Below, one piece after another: positions 53,068 through 61,579 of a DNA stretch of 63,711 nucleotides. The translations under genes and the position numbers were made by a program. How positions within the stretch are numbered: the first letter of the stretch is position 1; every line of letters begins with the position of its first letter. Under the pieces are notes generated by a model. That model was not told where the DNA came from. It did not search any database and saw only the letters and a program-made list of their open reading frames with translations. This stretch comes from Lachnospiraceae bacterium UBA3273 (lineage in GTDB: Bacteria > Bacillota > Clostridia > Lachnospirales > Lachnospiraceae), in contig DEUB01000060.1 of NCBI GenBank assembly GCA_002362385.1, positions 473 through 64,183 of the forward strand. Direction: 5' to 3'.

Positions 53068-53528
53068 ATGAATATGCAAGCATGTTTGCTTGACCCATGG
53101 AGACAACTTGTTTTGTTGTTTCCGATGATTATCATATATATACGAATTTTCTGTTTTATCTGGCATTAGCCGTCTATTTTATATTGCAAAAAGAGTTTTC
53201 CTTTTCAGAGTGGAAGAACAATATACTGGGAGGCAGGAAATTCTGGGTTTCCGTAATTATAACCGCAGCAGGTTTTATGGCGGCATTTGCCGTAACCATA
53301 CTTCTGGAAGGTGCATTTCCGGGATTGGATGCCGGTATGTTTCTGTATGCCGTTGAGCATGCCCTGTCCCCATGGGGAATTTTACTTGTAATGATTTGGG
53401 CTTTGCCGTTAAGTATATCCTATATGAAAACAAAGAATGTATATATTCCTATGACAGCACATTTTATTGTAAATTTACTGGGAAACGGAACGGATGTTAT
53501 TTTTACTCCGGCAGCACTTTTGAAATAG
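53068..53528 (+). pseudogene. Degraded CPBP-type intramembrane protease
   Basis: A start at 53068 gives MNMQACLLDPWRQLVLLFPMIIIYIRIFCF and then stops at about 53166. The frame that begins at 53097 carries the rest (FYLALAVYFILQKEFSFSEWKNN and ending MTAHFIVNLLGNGTDVIF), so a frameshift near 53140-53160 is likely. The final H-x3-N motif is present, but the EExxxR and FxxxH motifs of CPBP/Abi proteases are missing from the middle, implying an internal deletion too. It lies after the Rpn-family gene. Confidence 0.65.
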
Positions 53529-53689
53529 AATTAGCAATGTGTGAATGCCTGTATTTACCGGGATGCAACCGAAACTTTACATTTAGAAAGACAAAAGTGA
53601 TAGAAATATTTTCCTGAAAAATATAGTATAAGTTGAAAACAAAATATAAGTAGCATATGCGGGGACAAATGTGCAAGGAGGAAAATATT

Positions 53690-54460
53690 ATGACAGTAGG
53701 AAATAAGTTATCAAAATTGCGGAAGCAGAACAATTATACACAGGAACAGCTTGCAGATATCCTGGGAGTATCGAGGCAGGCAATCAGTAAATGGGAATCC
53801 GACGCCTCTTATCCTGAGACAGAAAAGCTGATCCAGTTAAGCGATCTGTATCACTGCTCTTTAGATTATCTGCTGCGGGACGAGATGGAATCGGATGATT
53901 TCCATAAAAGCGAGAAAAATATAAACCTGGAAAAGCACTTTTATTATGAAAAAGCCAGTGAAAAGAAAATAAAGGGAATACCCATATGGCATATTAATAT
54001 CGGGCCCGGCAGGACTGCAAAGGGAATATTTGCAGTAGGTTTACGGGCCAAGGGCATAGTTTCCGTTGGAATAGCATCTATGGGGGTCGTATCCGTGGGC
54101 ATTGCTTCCATAGGTGCGCTGTCTATTGGAATGGCCACATTGGGAATCGTAGCAGTGGGCAACATTGCGGTAGGAGTCATTGCAATGGGAGCGCTCTGTG
54201 TAGGCATTATGGCAATGGGGGCCATAGCGGTGGGCGCATTTTCCGGTGGTGCTATGGCGATCGGGAATTATGTGGCAGCAGGAGATTATGCCAGAGGGGC
54301 TATTGCGATCGGTAAGTCGGAAGCCTACGGGAGTATTTACCAGAAAGTGGGGAAATTGTCTCCGGAAGAATATAAGCAGGTGTGCGATCTGATCACAAAA
54401 GAGGTTCCTTCCTATTTATCCTGGGCCGGCAGCATTATGAAAGCGTTTTTGAAGTTTTAG
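53690..54460 (+). CDS. XRE regulator with C-terminal glycine pentapeptide-like repeat
   Basis: 256 aa. N-terminal XRE HTH (LRKQNNYTQEQLADILGVSRQAISKWESDASYPETEKLIQLSDLY). A short linker leads to about 14 consecutive five-residue units of G-x-x-[AS]-[VIM] (residues about 118-200, e.g. GIVSVGIASMGVVSVGIASI), then a soluble C-terminal helix domain. The start at 53690 has AAGGAGG upstream. A strict five-residue period with Gly is unlike a helix and suggests a compact beta-helix or membrane-inserting module. Function is unknown; membrane-anchored sensing is one idea. Confidence 0.82.
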   Translation: MTVGNKLSKLRKQNNYTQEQLADILGVSRQAISKWESDASYPETEKLIQLSDLYHCSLDYLLRDEMESDDFHKSEKNINLEKHFYYEKASEKKIKGIPIWHINIGPGRTAKGIFAVGLRAKGIVSVGIASMGVVSVGIASIGALSIGMATLGIVAVGNIAVGVIAMGALCVGIMAMGAIAVGAFSGGAMAIGNYVAAGDYARGAIAIGKSEAYGSIYQKVGKLSPEEYKQVCDLITKEVPSYLSWAGSIMKAFLKF

Positions 54461-54537
54461 AGTGGTTACCTTCAACTGATTTTGGAGCCAGAATTACCTG
54501 ATGCGGATAATAATTTCAACGACTAAAACTTCTTGCA

Positions 54538-54585
54538 TTGATTTATTTATACAGGTATGTTATACTCATAATGTTCTATATAGAA
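54538..54585 (+). promoter_or_regulatory. Promoter and palindromic operator of the nitroreductase group
   Basis: TTGATT (54538-54543), 17-bp spacer, TATACT (54561-54566), then the perfect 12-bp palindrome TTCTATATAGAA at 54574-54585 around the start point. A related imperfect repeat ATTCTAATAGGAAT follows at 54588. The MarR-type gene downstream in the same group is the natural candidate to bind it. Confidence 0.7.
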
Positions 54586-54627
54586 ATATTCTAATAGGAA
54601 TTATTATGCATACAGGAGGGAAGGGTT

Positions 54628-55254
54628 ATGGAATTTTATGAAGTTATAGAAAAGAGAAGGACAATAAGGGATTTTACCGGCGAGCCTGTGGGCAGGGAAA
54701 CGATTCAAAGGATCCTTGATGCCGGACTGAAGGCGCCTACCAATGACCATATGCGTGACTGGCACTTTGCAGTGATAGATGATCCGGCTCTTATACAGAA
54801 TTTAATAAAAAAGATTCCTAAGAAGGTATCGGAAAAGAGGGTGGATTTTATTATGAAAGTATGGAGGCTTCAGGATGAATGCCAGAAAAAAATGTATGCA
54901 GACGCCATTCCCAAACAATATCAGATGTTATTGAATGCGGGATGCCTTGTTATCCCGTTGTTTAAGCAGAAAAAGAATCTCCTGCAGCCTAAAAATCTGT
55001 CAGACTTAAACGGATTTGCTTCTATCTGGTGCTGTATTGAAAATATTTTTCTGGCGGCAACGGCAGAAGGGTGCGGCTGTACATTAAGAATTCCCCTGGG
55101 AGATGAAAAAGACCATGTTAAAAGCATTTTGGACTTTCCCGGGGATTATGAGATGCCCTGTTATATAGCGGTCGGGAAACCTGCAAAAGATGGGGCATAT
55201 TATGAACAAAATATTTGTGATGTACAGGAGAGGATCCATTTGAATAAATGGTAG
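54628..55254 (+). CDS. Nitroreductase-family flavoprotein
   Basis: 208-aa FMN nitroreductase-like protein. The N-terminus EFYEVIEKRRTIRDFTGEPVG and the GLKAPTNDHMRDWHF segment are typical. CGCTLRIPLGDEKDHVKSILDFPGDYEMPCYIAVGKP contains the conserved C-terminal block. ACAGGAGGG precedes the ATG. The substrate is unknown. A flavin reductase-like gene follows after 16 bp, and the shared promoter carries a MarR-type palindrome, so it may answer to toxic or redox-active compounds. Confidence 0.88.
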   Translation: MEFYEVIEKRRTIRDFTGEPVGRETIQRILDAGLKAPTNDHMRDWHFAVIDDPALIQNLIKKIPKKVSEKRVDFIMKVWRLQDECQKKMYADAIPKQYQMLLNAGCLVIPLFKQKKNLLQPKNLSDLNGFASIWCCIENIFLAATAEGCGCTLRIPLGDEKDHVKSILDFPGDYEMPCYIAVGKPAKDGAYYEQNICDVQERIHLNKW

Positions 55255-55270
55255 GTCAGGAGGTGTTTTT

Positions 55271-55837
55271 TTGAAAAAGATCAATATAAAGCCGGACTGT
55301 GTATTCAGTCCGCAGCCTATGTATATCATCGGGACTAAAAATGAAGACGGCACGCCAAATTTTTGTATTATTACATGGATAGGCTTTTCCTTTGATAAGA
55401 CACCACATTTGATGATGTCAATCGGAGGAAGCAAGCTGACAAAAACAAATATTCTCAGGGAGGGGAAGTTTTCGGCAGGCATGATCACAGAGGATATCCT
55501 GTGGCTTGCGGATTATTTTGGCAGCACCCGTGGAGAAGAAGGGAGCAAAACTGCCGTTCCCTACGGGTACACCCTAGGGGAACAGTTGGAAGTTCCCATA
55601 ATCGACCAGTGTCATTGGACTTATGAGTGCAATGTGACAAGAGTTGTAAAGCTTGAAGGTGCACATTTATTTCTTGCCAAAATAGAGAATATTCAAATAG
55701 ATGAGGCTTATGAAAATATGGATATGAAGGCCATTGACTTGTGCAGGCTCCGTCCTGCGGTCTATGCTCCTTATCACTATTTTTCCATAGGGGATAAAAT
55801 CGGGGAAATGGGGCAGTGGAAGGAACATTTCTTGTAG
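55271..55837 (+). CDS. Flavin reductase-like FMN-binding split-barrel protein
   Basis: 188 aa of the flavoredoxin/flavin reductase type (PQPMYIIGTKNEDGTPNFCIITWIGFSF, then KLTKTNILREGKFSAGMIT). The start is TTG at 55271 with AGGAGGTG upstream. It could supply reduced FMN to the neighbouring nitroreductase, or reduce small molecules by itself. It lies 16 bp after the nitroreductase stop, so both share the promoter at 54538. Confidence 0.85.
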   Translation: MKKINIKPDCVFSPQPMYIIGTKNEDGTPNFCIITWIGFSFDKTPHLMMSIGGSKLTKTNILREGKFSAGMITEDILWLADYFGSTRGEEGSKTAVPYGYTLGEQLEVPIIDQCHWTYECNVTRVVKLEGAHLFLAKIENIQIDEAYENMDMKAIDLCRLRPAVYAPYHYFSIGDKIGEMGQWKEHFL

Positions 55838-55922
55838 GAAGGATATTTTTGTGCTAAGATGAGGAGGTCATAAGGAGACAGCGCTATAGAGAGATATTCT
55901 ACAAAACAGGGAGGCAGTCTTT

Positions 55923-56366
55923 TTGGAAACAAGAGGCGGATTTTACATTACACAGATCAAGCAGCTTCAGGATAGGATCTTTGAACGGCTTTTGGTTCAG
56001 AACGGTATTGAAGTAAGCGGGGGCCAGGGGCGGATCTTGTTTGTCCTGTGGAAAAAAGACAACCTGACCATAAGTGAGATCAGCAAAGAGACTTCCCTGG
56101 CAAAAAACACCGTCTCCATTGTAGTGGACGGTATGGTAAGAAAAGGTATTTTGGAAAGAAATATTAATCCAATGAACCGCCGCCAGACCATTGTGTCCCT
56201 TACGGAATATGCAAAATCCATAGAAGAAAAATATGAGTCTGTTTCGCAGCAGATGAATACTTTGTTTTACCGCGGGTTTTCCCAAAAGGAGCGGGAGGAA
56301 TTTGAAGGGTATCTGGAAAGGATCGTGGATACGCTCATCCTTTTGGAAACGGAGCAGGGAAATTAA
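55923..56366 (+). CDS. MarR-family transcriptional regulator
   Basis: 147 aa with winged-helix core: GRILFVLWKKDNLTISEISKETSLAKNTVSIVVDGMVRKGILERNINPMNRRQTIVSLT. The start is TTG at 55923 with GGGAGG at 55909-55914, about 9 bp upstream. It is in line with the nitroreductase and flavin reductase genes, 85 bp after the latter, and 14 bp before a lipase gene. The gap before it contains TAGAGAGATATTCTA, a partial copy of the palindrome at 54574, so it may also have its own control. Confidence 0.9.
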   Translation: METRGGFYITQIKQLQDRIFERLLVQNGIEVSGGQGRILFVLWKKDNLTISEISKETSLAKNTVSIVVDGMVRKGILERNINPMNRRQTIVSLTEYAKSIEEKYESVSQQMNTLFYRGFSQKEREEFEGYLERIVDTLILLETEQGN

Positions 56367-56380
56367 AGACGGGTGTATGA

Positions 56381-57208
56381 ATGGGAAATGATGTAAACGG
56401 GATTAATTTAAAATATCCTGTCCTTATGGTCCATGGGATGGGCTTTCGCGACAGGAAACATATCAATTACTGGGGAAGGATCCCAGGCGTATTGGAAAAG
56501 AAGGGATGTAAGATCTATTATGGCGGACAGGACGCCAACGGTTCCCTGGAAGAAAACGGAAAGCATTTAAAGAAACGGATCAGGGAGATCATTGACCTGA
56601 CAGGGGCGGAAAAGCTGAATGTCATCGCGCATTCCAAGGGAGGAATGGAGATCCGGTATGCGGTTTCCACCTTGGGAATGGGAAAATGGATCGCTTCCGT
56701 TACAACCATGAATACGCCGCACAACGGTTCGGAGACAGTGGATGCGTTATTAAAGCTGCCAAAGGGATTGATCCGGTTTGGCTCCAAGTGTACGGATCTT
56801 TGGATGAAGCTGTTAGGAGACCGCCATCCCGATACTTACGGGGCGATTCATTCCTTTACAACTGCCTATGCCAAAAGATTTAATGAAGAGAATCCGGATA
56901 TGGAAGGCATTTATTATCAGAGCTATGGATTTGTCATGAAAAATGCCTTCAGCGATATTTTTTTATCGTGGACATATCCTGTGGTTTACCATTTTGAAGG
57001 GGAAAATGACGGACTTCTGGCTCCGAGAGCGGTAAAATGGACAAATTTCCAGGGCGTTTACCGGGGAAATTCCAATCGGGGCATTTCCCATTGCGATCAG
57101 GTGGATTTCAGGCGGCGCCCAATGACCGGAAAAGAAGGAGAAGGGGTATCGGATATAGTGGATGTGTATGTTGAAGCGCTGAAAAAGTTGGAAAAGATAG
57201 GATTATGA
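56381..57208 (+). CDS. Lipase-like alpha/beta hydrolase
   Basis: 275 aa related to class 2 lipases. VLMVHGMGF near the N-terminus forms the oxyanion region; the nucleophile motif is AHSKGG (HSxGG type). An Asp in GENDGLL and a His in GISHCDQ complete the probable triad. There is no signal peptide, so it is cytoplasmic. It follows the MarR gene by 14 bp. A terminator lies at 57264. The substrate is not known. Confidence 0.88.
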   Translation: MGNDVNGINLKYPVLMVHGMGFRDRKHINYWGRIPGVLEKKGCKIYYGGQDANGSLEENGKHLKKRIREIIDLTGAEKLNVIAHSKGGMEIRYAVSTLGMGKWIASVTTMNTPHNGSETVDALLKLPKGLIRFGSKCTDLWMKLLGDRHPDTYGAIHSFTTAYAKRFNEENPDMEGIYYQSYGFVMKNAFSDIFLSWTYPVVYHFEGENDGLLAPRAVKWTNFQGVYRGNSNRGISHCDQVDFRRRPMTGKEGEGVSDIVDVYVEALKKLEKIGL

Positions 57209-57263
57209 CAGGAGACAGCAAAAACTGCCAAAGGAAAAAATAAGCAGTTAAGAGCTGATAACT

Positions 57264-57301
57264 GGAAGCCGGTATTGATTGACAAGACCGGCTTCCAATT
57301 T
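57264..57301 (+). terminator. Rho-independent terminator after the lipase gene
   Basis: GGAAGCCGGT (57264-57273) pairs with ACCGGCTTCC (57287-57296), followed by AATTTTTAT. Confidence 0.88.
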
Positions 57302-57314
57302 TTATAGAAAATTT

Positions 57315-57341
57315 TGTAGTAATTTTGGGAGTCCGATCGTC
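57315..57341 (+). promoter_or_regulatory. Possible ECF-type promoter of the sigma operon
   Basis: CGTC at 57338-57341 resembles the -10 of extracytoplasmic-function sigma promoters, and TGTAGT at 57315-57320 could be the -35, with a 17-bp spacer. This would give autoregulation of the sigma gene that follows. Confidence 0.4.
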
Positions 57342-57363
57342 TAATATGCAAAAGGAGGATGTC

Positions 57364-57885
57364 ATGGGCCGGCAGACAGATGAGGAACAAAATAATATAG
57401 ATATGGAAAAGCTGATAAACCTGTACGGAGACGGATTACTGCGCCTGTGCTATCTGTACCTGCACGACTGGCAGCTGGCGGAGGATGCGGTACAGGATGT
57501 ATATATCAGTATATTTCGGAAATATAAGGGATTTTTAGGACAAAGCTCGGAAAAAACATGGATAACGAGGATCGCCATTAATGTATGCAAATCCTATCTT
57601 CGGACTTCCTGGAAGAAAAAGGTGGTCTACGGAGATTTAAATCCCCTATGGGATGAAGAAAAAGAAGCAGAAGAGGCGGTTTTCCGGGATGATACGGTTA
57701 TTCTGGCCATCCGTCAGTTAAAGCCCAAATACAGGGAGGTCGTTCTTCTTTTTTATTATCAGGAGCTGAAGGTCAAAGAGATAGCAGGGATTCTGGGAAT
57801 TTCGGAATCGACGGTCACAGTGCGCCTGACAAGAGCCAGGGAGCAGTTAAAAGGTAAATTGGAAAGGTGGTATCTGGATGAATAA
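57364..57885 (+). CDS. RNA polymerase ECF sigma factor
   Basis: 173 aa. Region 2 (LRLCYLYLHDWQLAEDAVQDVYISIFRKY, TWITRIAINVCKSYLR) and region 4 (LKPKYREVVLLFYYQELKVKEIAGILGISESTVTVRLTRAREQLK) are complete. The start at 57364 has GGAGG upstream. It overlaps the downstream DUF4179 gene by 8 bp, the usual layout of a sigma factor and its membrane-bound anti-sigma partner. The signal is unknown; family relatives answer to envelope stress. Confidence 0.93.
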   Translation: MGRQTDEEQNNIDMEKLINLYGDGLLRLCYLYLHDWQLAEDAVQDVYISIFRKYKGFLGQSSEKTWITRIAINVCKSYLRTSWKKKVVYGDLNPLWDEEKEAEEAVFRDDTVILAIRQLKPKYREVVLLFYYQELKVKEIAGILGISESTVTVRLTRAREQLKGKLERWYLDE

Positions 57886-59326
57886 GATCAAAGAGCATTT
57901 AGACAATACTCTGAAAGATATGAAGGTAGACGAAAAATTAAGGGATGAAATATTAAAGGAGACGGTTTACGCTGGTATAAGAGAAGGGGATAGGCCGAAA
58001 AACGATGGAGAAGATAATAAGGAAAGCAGTACGGGAAGCAGTAAAAAAGGAAAGCGGATCAACAGAAAACTTCGCAGCATCGGAGCGGCCGCAGCGGTAA
58101 TAATTTTCTGCCTGACGACCCTGACTGTTTTGGGGGGCGAGATCCCGGCAATACAGTATTGGATCAATCAGGTGTCCCCCGGCCTGGCGGAATTTCTCTA
58201 TCCGGTTACGGGAAGCTGTGAAAAAGAAGGAATCTGTGTCAGCGTGATCGCAGGAGTCAATGACGAGCATCATGCGGATATATATTTTACGATCCGGGAT
58301 ACGGAAGGAAAGATGCGTACCGTAAGCAAGGCAGATTTTATGGATTCGGCGGGCCTTGACGGCGGCAGCGTAAGCAACGTGGAATTTATAAGCTATGATG
58401 AAAGCACCCAGACAGCCTTATATGTGCTCCATGAGTCGGGGGGAAGGGATTGGATAAATAAAAAAAATACCTTCCGCATTGGAAGCATGATGTTCCGTAA
58501 ACGGACGTTTGAGTGGTTTGAAACAGGGATTTCCCTTGCAGACGACATCCCTTCGGGCGTGGAAACGGTTCCTCTTTATGCCTGCAATTATACGGGAGGA
58601 AGCGTTGCTGATGAGGACCTTGAACTGTTAAAGGCAGACGCTATGGATATTTCACTGGGCGAGGATATTGATTTTGTGACTATCAGTAATCTTGGCATTG
58701 TTGACGGAAAGCTGCATATTCAGACGAAATGGGATAGAAGCTTTGACAATCACGGGGAATTCTGGCTTTTGGAAAAGGGCAGGACGCCGGAAGTATATGA
58801 GGATTCCGTTCCCTATGCCAATTACTATTTCAATACGGAAGAGGATGAAAAAAATACGGGCGGCAACCGTTTTGCAAAGCATGTGGAATTCGTATATGAT
58901 ACGGAAGGCCTTGAGTCTTTAGATAATTACAGCCTCTGGGCCAGAGTCGTAGAGGACGGAGAGATCGTGAAGGGAAACTGGGAAGTGGATTTCGTCATGA
59001 GGGATATGGAAAAAATCACGATATCCGATACAAAGCTGGCTAAGGAGATCCAGATAACTCCTATCGGGGTATGTTTGACAGATCCGGTTACAATTAGTCA
59101 GGAATCTTTTCAGGGCGCGCCACAGGAATACGAGGCCTATGTAAAAATGAAGGATGGAAGCATTATCCCTTTGAACACAAGGATGACCTATGATGAGGGA
59201 GAAGCGGATGAATCGGGCAGAAAGAAATGGGAGATCAGCTTTGTGGCTGAGAGAGTTTTGGAAATTGAAGAAATAGAAGAGGTTTGGATCGATCAGGAAA
59301 AAATTGTGGTAAAACAGCAGGAATGA
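57878..59326 (+). CDS. DUF4179-domain anti-sigma factor
   Basis: 482-aa membrane protein. A cytoplasmic N-terminus (about 1-65) with charged helices binds the sigma factor by analogy. The TM segment is IGAAAAVIIFCLTTLTVLG near residue 70, followed by the DUF4179 region (GICVSVIAGVNDEHHADIYFTIRDTEG) and a long C-terminal extracytoplasmic domain. The start overlaps the sigma gene. Typical clostridial sigma/anti-sigma pair. Confidence 0.88.
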   Translation: MNKIKEHLDNTLKDMKVDEKLRDEILKETVYAGIREGDRPKNDGEDNKESSTGSSKKGKRINRKLRSIGAAAAVIIFCLTTLTVLGGEIPAIQYWINQVSPGLAEFLYPVTGSCEKEGICVSVIAGVNDEHHADIYFTIRDTEGKMRTVSKADFMDSAGLDGGSVSNVEFISYDESTQTALYVLHESGGRDWINKKNTFRIGSMMFRKRTFEWFETGISLADDIPSGVETVPLYACNYTGGSVADEDLELLKADAMDISLGEDIDFVTISNLGIVDGKLHIQTKWDRSFDNHGEFWLLEKGRTPEVYEDSVPYANYYFNTEEDEKNTGGNRFAKHVEFVYDTEGLESLDNYSLWARVVEDGEIVKGNWEVDFVMRDMEKITISDTKLAKEIQITPIGVCLTDPVTISQESFQGAPQEYEAYVKMKDGSIIPLNTRMTYDEGEADESGRKKWEISFVAERVLEIEEIEEVWIDQEKIVVKQQE

Positions 59327-59439
59327 AAGGCCTTCGCGGTAAGGAAAATCCTCAAAATGTCCGATAAAAACATTACAGGCTGAATGAATCGAAATATTTC
59401 ACAGTCAAGTTTTGTCAAAGGACAAGAAGGGGGTATTAA

Positions 59440-60504
59440 TTGAAAATTGATTCCAGCAGAATAGGAATGGAGTCCGCTAGAAGCTATGCTTCTATTGCTG
59501 CCAGAACGGTAAATTACCAATCGAATTTTGCCGGCCTGGGGGCAGCCAAGGAAGGAAAAGAAAAAAGTTTTTCGGATTTTTTAGGATCCGGGGAAGGAGA
59601 AGAAGCCTTAGGAGAAACGGGATTGTCCATGAGAAACCGCTTTTATCCTGTGGGAGGAGCCAGAAGTCTTGCCGATGTAGACGAAAAGAGGGCTATTGAG
59701 AGCATTAAAATGCAGTGCCTTCAATATCTGATCTACTGGATCTTCGGAGGAAGCAGCCGTGATCGTTTCAGGGACAGACTGTCGTCGTTGATGGAAAGCC
59801 AGATGCCGTCAAGAGAGCCGCAGTTTATGGTGGTGGAAACGTCCATGACCACAGCCGGGTATTTTGCGGAGGCGGAACAGACTTCTTTTTCCACAAAAGG
59901 AACTGTTGTAACGGCTGACGGAAGGGAGATTTCCTTTGACCTGGGCTTATCCATGAGCAGGGAGTTTGAGGAATACTACGAAACTACCCAGAAGACAGTA
60001 AAGACCGTAGAAATGATGGATCCTCTCGTCATTAATCTGGACACGGATATTGCGTCTCTTTCAGACCAGAAATTTGAATTTGATATTGACGGCGACGGCA
60101 TTTTAGACAGCATTTCCATGCTGCAGGGCGGAAGCGGTTATCTGGCTCTGGATAAAAACGGCGATGGCAGGATCAATGACGGAACGGAGCTGTTTGGCAC
60201 GTCGTCGGGAGACGGTTTCCGGGACCTGGCCATGTATGATGAGGACGGGAACGGGTGGATCGATGAAAATGACGAGATATTCTCCAAGCTTTTGATCTGG
60301 TCCAAGGATGAAAACGGCAATGACGAATTGTATCATTTAAAGGATAAAGGGGTAGGCGCTATCTGTATTTCCAAGGTGTCCACTAATTTTTCCCTGAATT
60401 CCTTAAAGACCAATCAGGCAAACGGCCAGATCCGTTCCACGGGAGTCTTTCTTTATGAAAACGGCAATGCCGGAACCATGCAGCAGCTGGATCTGGCTAT
60501 CTGA
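59440..60504 (+). CDS. EF-hand-like calcium-binding protein
   Basis: 354 aa. The C-terminal third has three DxDxDG-type loops: FDIDGDGILDSI from residue 214, LDKNGDGRINDG from 237 and YDEDGNGWIDENDE from 266, where Asp and Gly are in Ca-binding positions. The N-terminal 200 residues are not recognised. There is no signal peptide. The start is TTG at 59440 with AAGGGGG about 8 bp upstream. Similar proteins of unknown role occur in many bacteria. It is monocistronic by appearance, after the sigma operon and before a terminator at 60607. Confidence 0.75.
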   Translation: MKIDSSRIGMESARSYASIAARTVNYQSNFAGLGAAKEGKEKSFSDFLGSGEGEEALGETGLSMRNRFYPVGGARSLADVDEKRAIESIKMQCLQYLIYWIFGGSSRDRFRDRLSSLMESQMPSREPQFMVVETSMTTAGYFAEAEQTSFSTKGTVVTADGREISFDLGLSMSREFEEYYETTQKTVKTVEMMDPLVINLDTDIASLSDQKFEFDIDGDGILDSISMLQGGSGYLALDKNGDGRINDGTELFGTSSGDGFRDLAMYDEDGNGWIDENDEIFSKLLIWSKDENGNDELYHLKDKGVGAICISKVSTNFSLNSLKTNQANGQIRSTGVFLYENGNAGTMQQLDLAI

Positions 60505-60606
60505 TACATAAAGAGGATGCCAAAAATCGGAAAAACAATTAAAATATAGGGTTATCCCGATAAAGGTCATGTGACGGGAAGGATAATCCGTATGGAATGA
60601 AACAAA

Positions 60607-60655
60607 AGAAGTCCTTATACGCCTGTTATACGGGAGTATGGGGACTTCTCAATTT
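60607..60655 (+). terminator. Probable terminator after the EF-hand-like gene
   Basis: AGAAGTCC (60607-60614) pairs with GGACTTCT (60642-60649), with inner pairing in the loop (ATAC with GTAT). A CAATTTTG tail follows. The remainder of the 60505-60754 gap shows only the sporulation-type promoter below. Confidence 0.7.
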
Positions 60656-60698
60656 TGACGCCCTGTTGCTTGCGGCGGGGGTTTTGACTAATATAAGG

Positions 60699-60727
60699 GA
60701 ATGAGCCAACCTGTTTTTTCATAAAAT
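60699..60727 (+). promoter_or_regulatory. Possible sigma-E-type promoter of spoIID
   Basis: CATAAAAT at 60720-60727 matches the CATACAHT-type -10 in seven of eight positions. GAATGAG at 60699-60705, 14 bp upstream, matches only the first half of the -35. spoIID is a mother-cell sigma-E gene in Bacillus. Confidence 0.4.
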
Positions 60728-60754
60728 ACTGACAAACAGCCTCATAAGGAATAT

Positions 60755-61579
60755 ATGATGTTGAGCAGTCGGAAATTTTTTATTTTGCTGCTGGGTGTTA
60801 TCTGCGCAGCGGTCTTTTTTTTATCCAGGGAGCCGGAAGAAGAGCATGTGATGGTCAGAATAGAACAGGATAAGACGGTAACGGTCATTCCGGTGGAAGA
60901 ATATCTGATCGGAGCCATGGCGGCAGTTGTGGATCCCGAGTATGAGATCGAGTGTCAGAAAGCGCTGGCGGTCCTGATCAGAGGAAATCTGGAAAGGCTG
61001 AGAAACGGAGAGGAAATGGTGGTCATAACGGATGAACCCTATTTTGATTTTTCCACAAGGCGCAGCCTGTACGGCAGCAGCCAGAAGGAGTATGAGGAAA
61101 AAATGGAGGAGGCTGTTTTGGCTACGACCGGGCTGATAGCGGTATCCGGGAATCATATTCTGGAGGGGAATTACCATGCGGTCAGCGCCGGGGTAACAAA
61201 AGAAGGGCCTGACAGCGACCGGGTTTTTTGCGATAAATCCATGGAAGCGGAAGATTTCTTTTATCAAAAGGAGATACTGAAGGAGGAATGGGGCAGCATT
61301 ACCATTATGGTAAAGGACGCCGGAGGCTATGTGGATGAGGTCAATTTAAACGGGACTGTTGTAAGCGGAGAATATTTCAGGGAACGGATGGGGCTGCCCT
61401 CGTCCAATCTGGATATAGAGGAAACCCAGGAGGCTTATCTGGTCACAACGAGGGGAAAGGGCCACGGTCTGGGCCTGGATCTGTATTATGCCAACGAGCT
61501 GGCGAAACAGGGCTATAATTACAATCAGATCCTGGATTATTTTTTTAAGGATTTTATTTTAAAGAAAATTATGGTATAA
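60755..61579 (+). CDS. spoIID: Stage II sporulation protein D (SpoIID)
   Basis: Peptidoglycan hydrolase of the engulfment machinery, membrane-anchored by the N-terminal helix FFILLLGVICAAVFFLS. Family blocks: VEEYLIGAMAAVVDPEYEIECQKALAV (about 47-73), YHAVSAGVT, and the C-terminal GKGHGLGLDLYYANELAKQGYNYNQILDYFF. In known SpoIID the segment reads YxxGVVAxEMP with a catalytic Glu; here Val58 stands at that place. Length is 274 aa, a little shorter than usual. It sits directly before spoIIQ, as expected of the engulfment complex. Confidence 0.85.
   Translation: MMLSSRKFFILLLGVICAAVFFLSREPEEEHVMVRIEQDKTVTVIPVEEYLIGAMAAVVDPEYEIECQKALAVLIRGNLERLRNGEEMVVITDEPYFDFSTRRSLYGSSQKEYEEKMEEAVLATTGLIAVSGNHILEGNYHAVSAGVTKEGPDSDRVFCDKSMEAEDFFYQKEILKEEWGSITIMVKDAGGYVDEVNLNGTVVSGEYFRERMGLPSSNLDIEETQEAYLVTTRGKGHGLGLDLYYANELAKQGYNYNQILDYFFKDFILKKIMV

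Noticed and set aside
53944..54225. Minus-strand open frame across the glycine repeat of the XRE gene
   Set aside because: It is an artefact of the repetitive composition; the reverse frame is low-complexity Pro/Thr/Ala.
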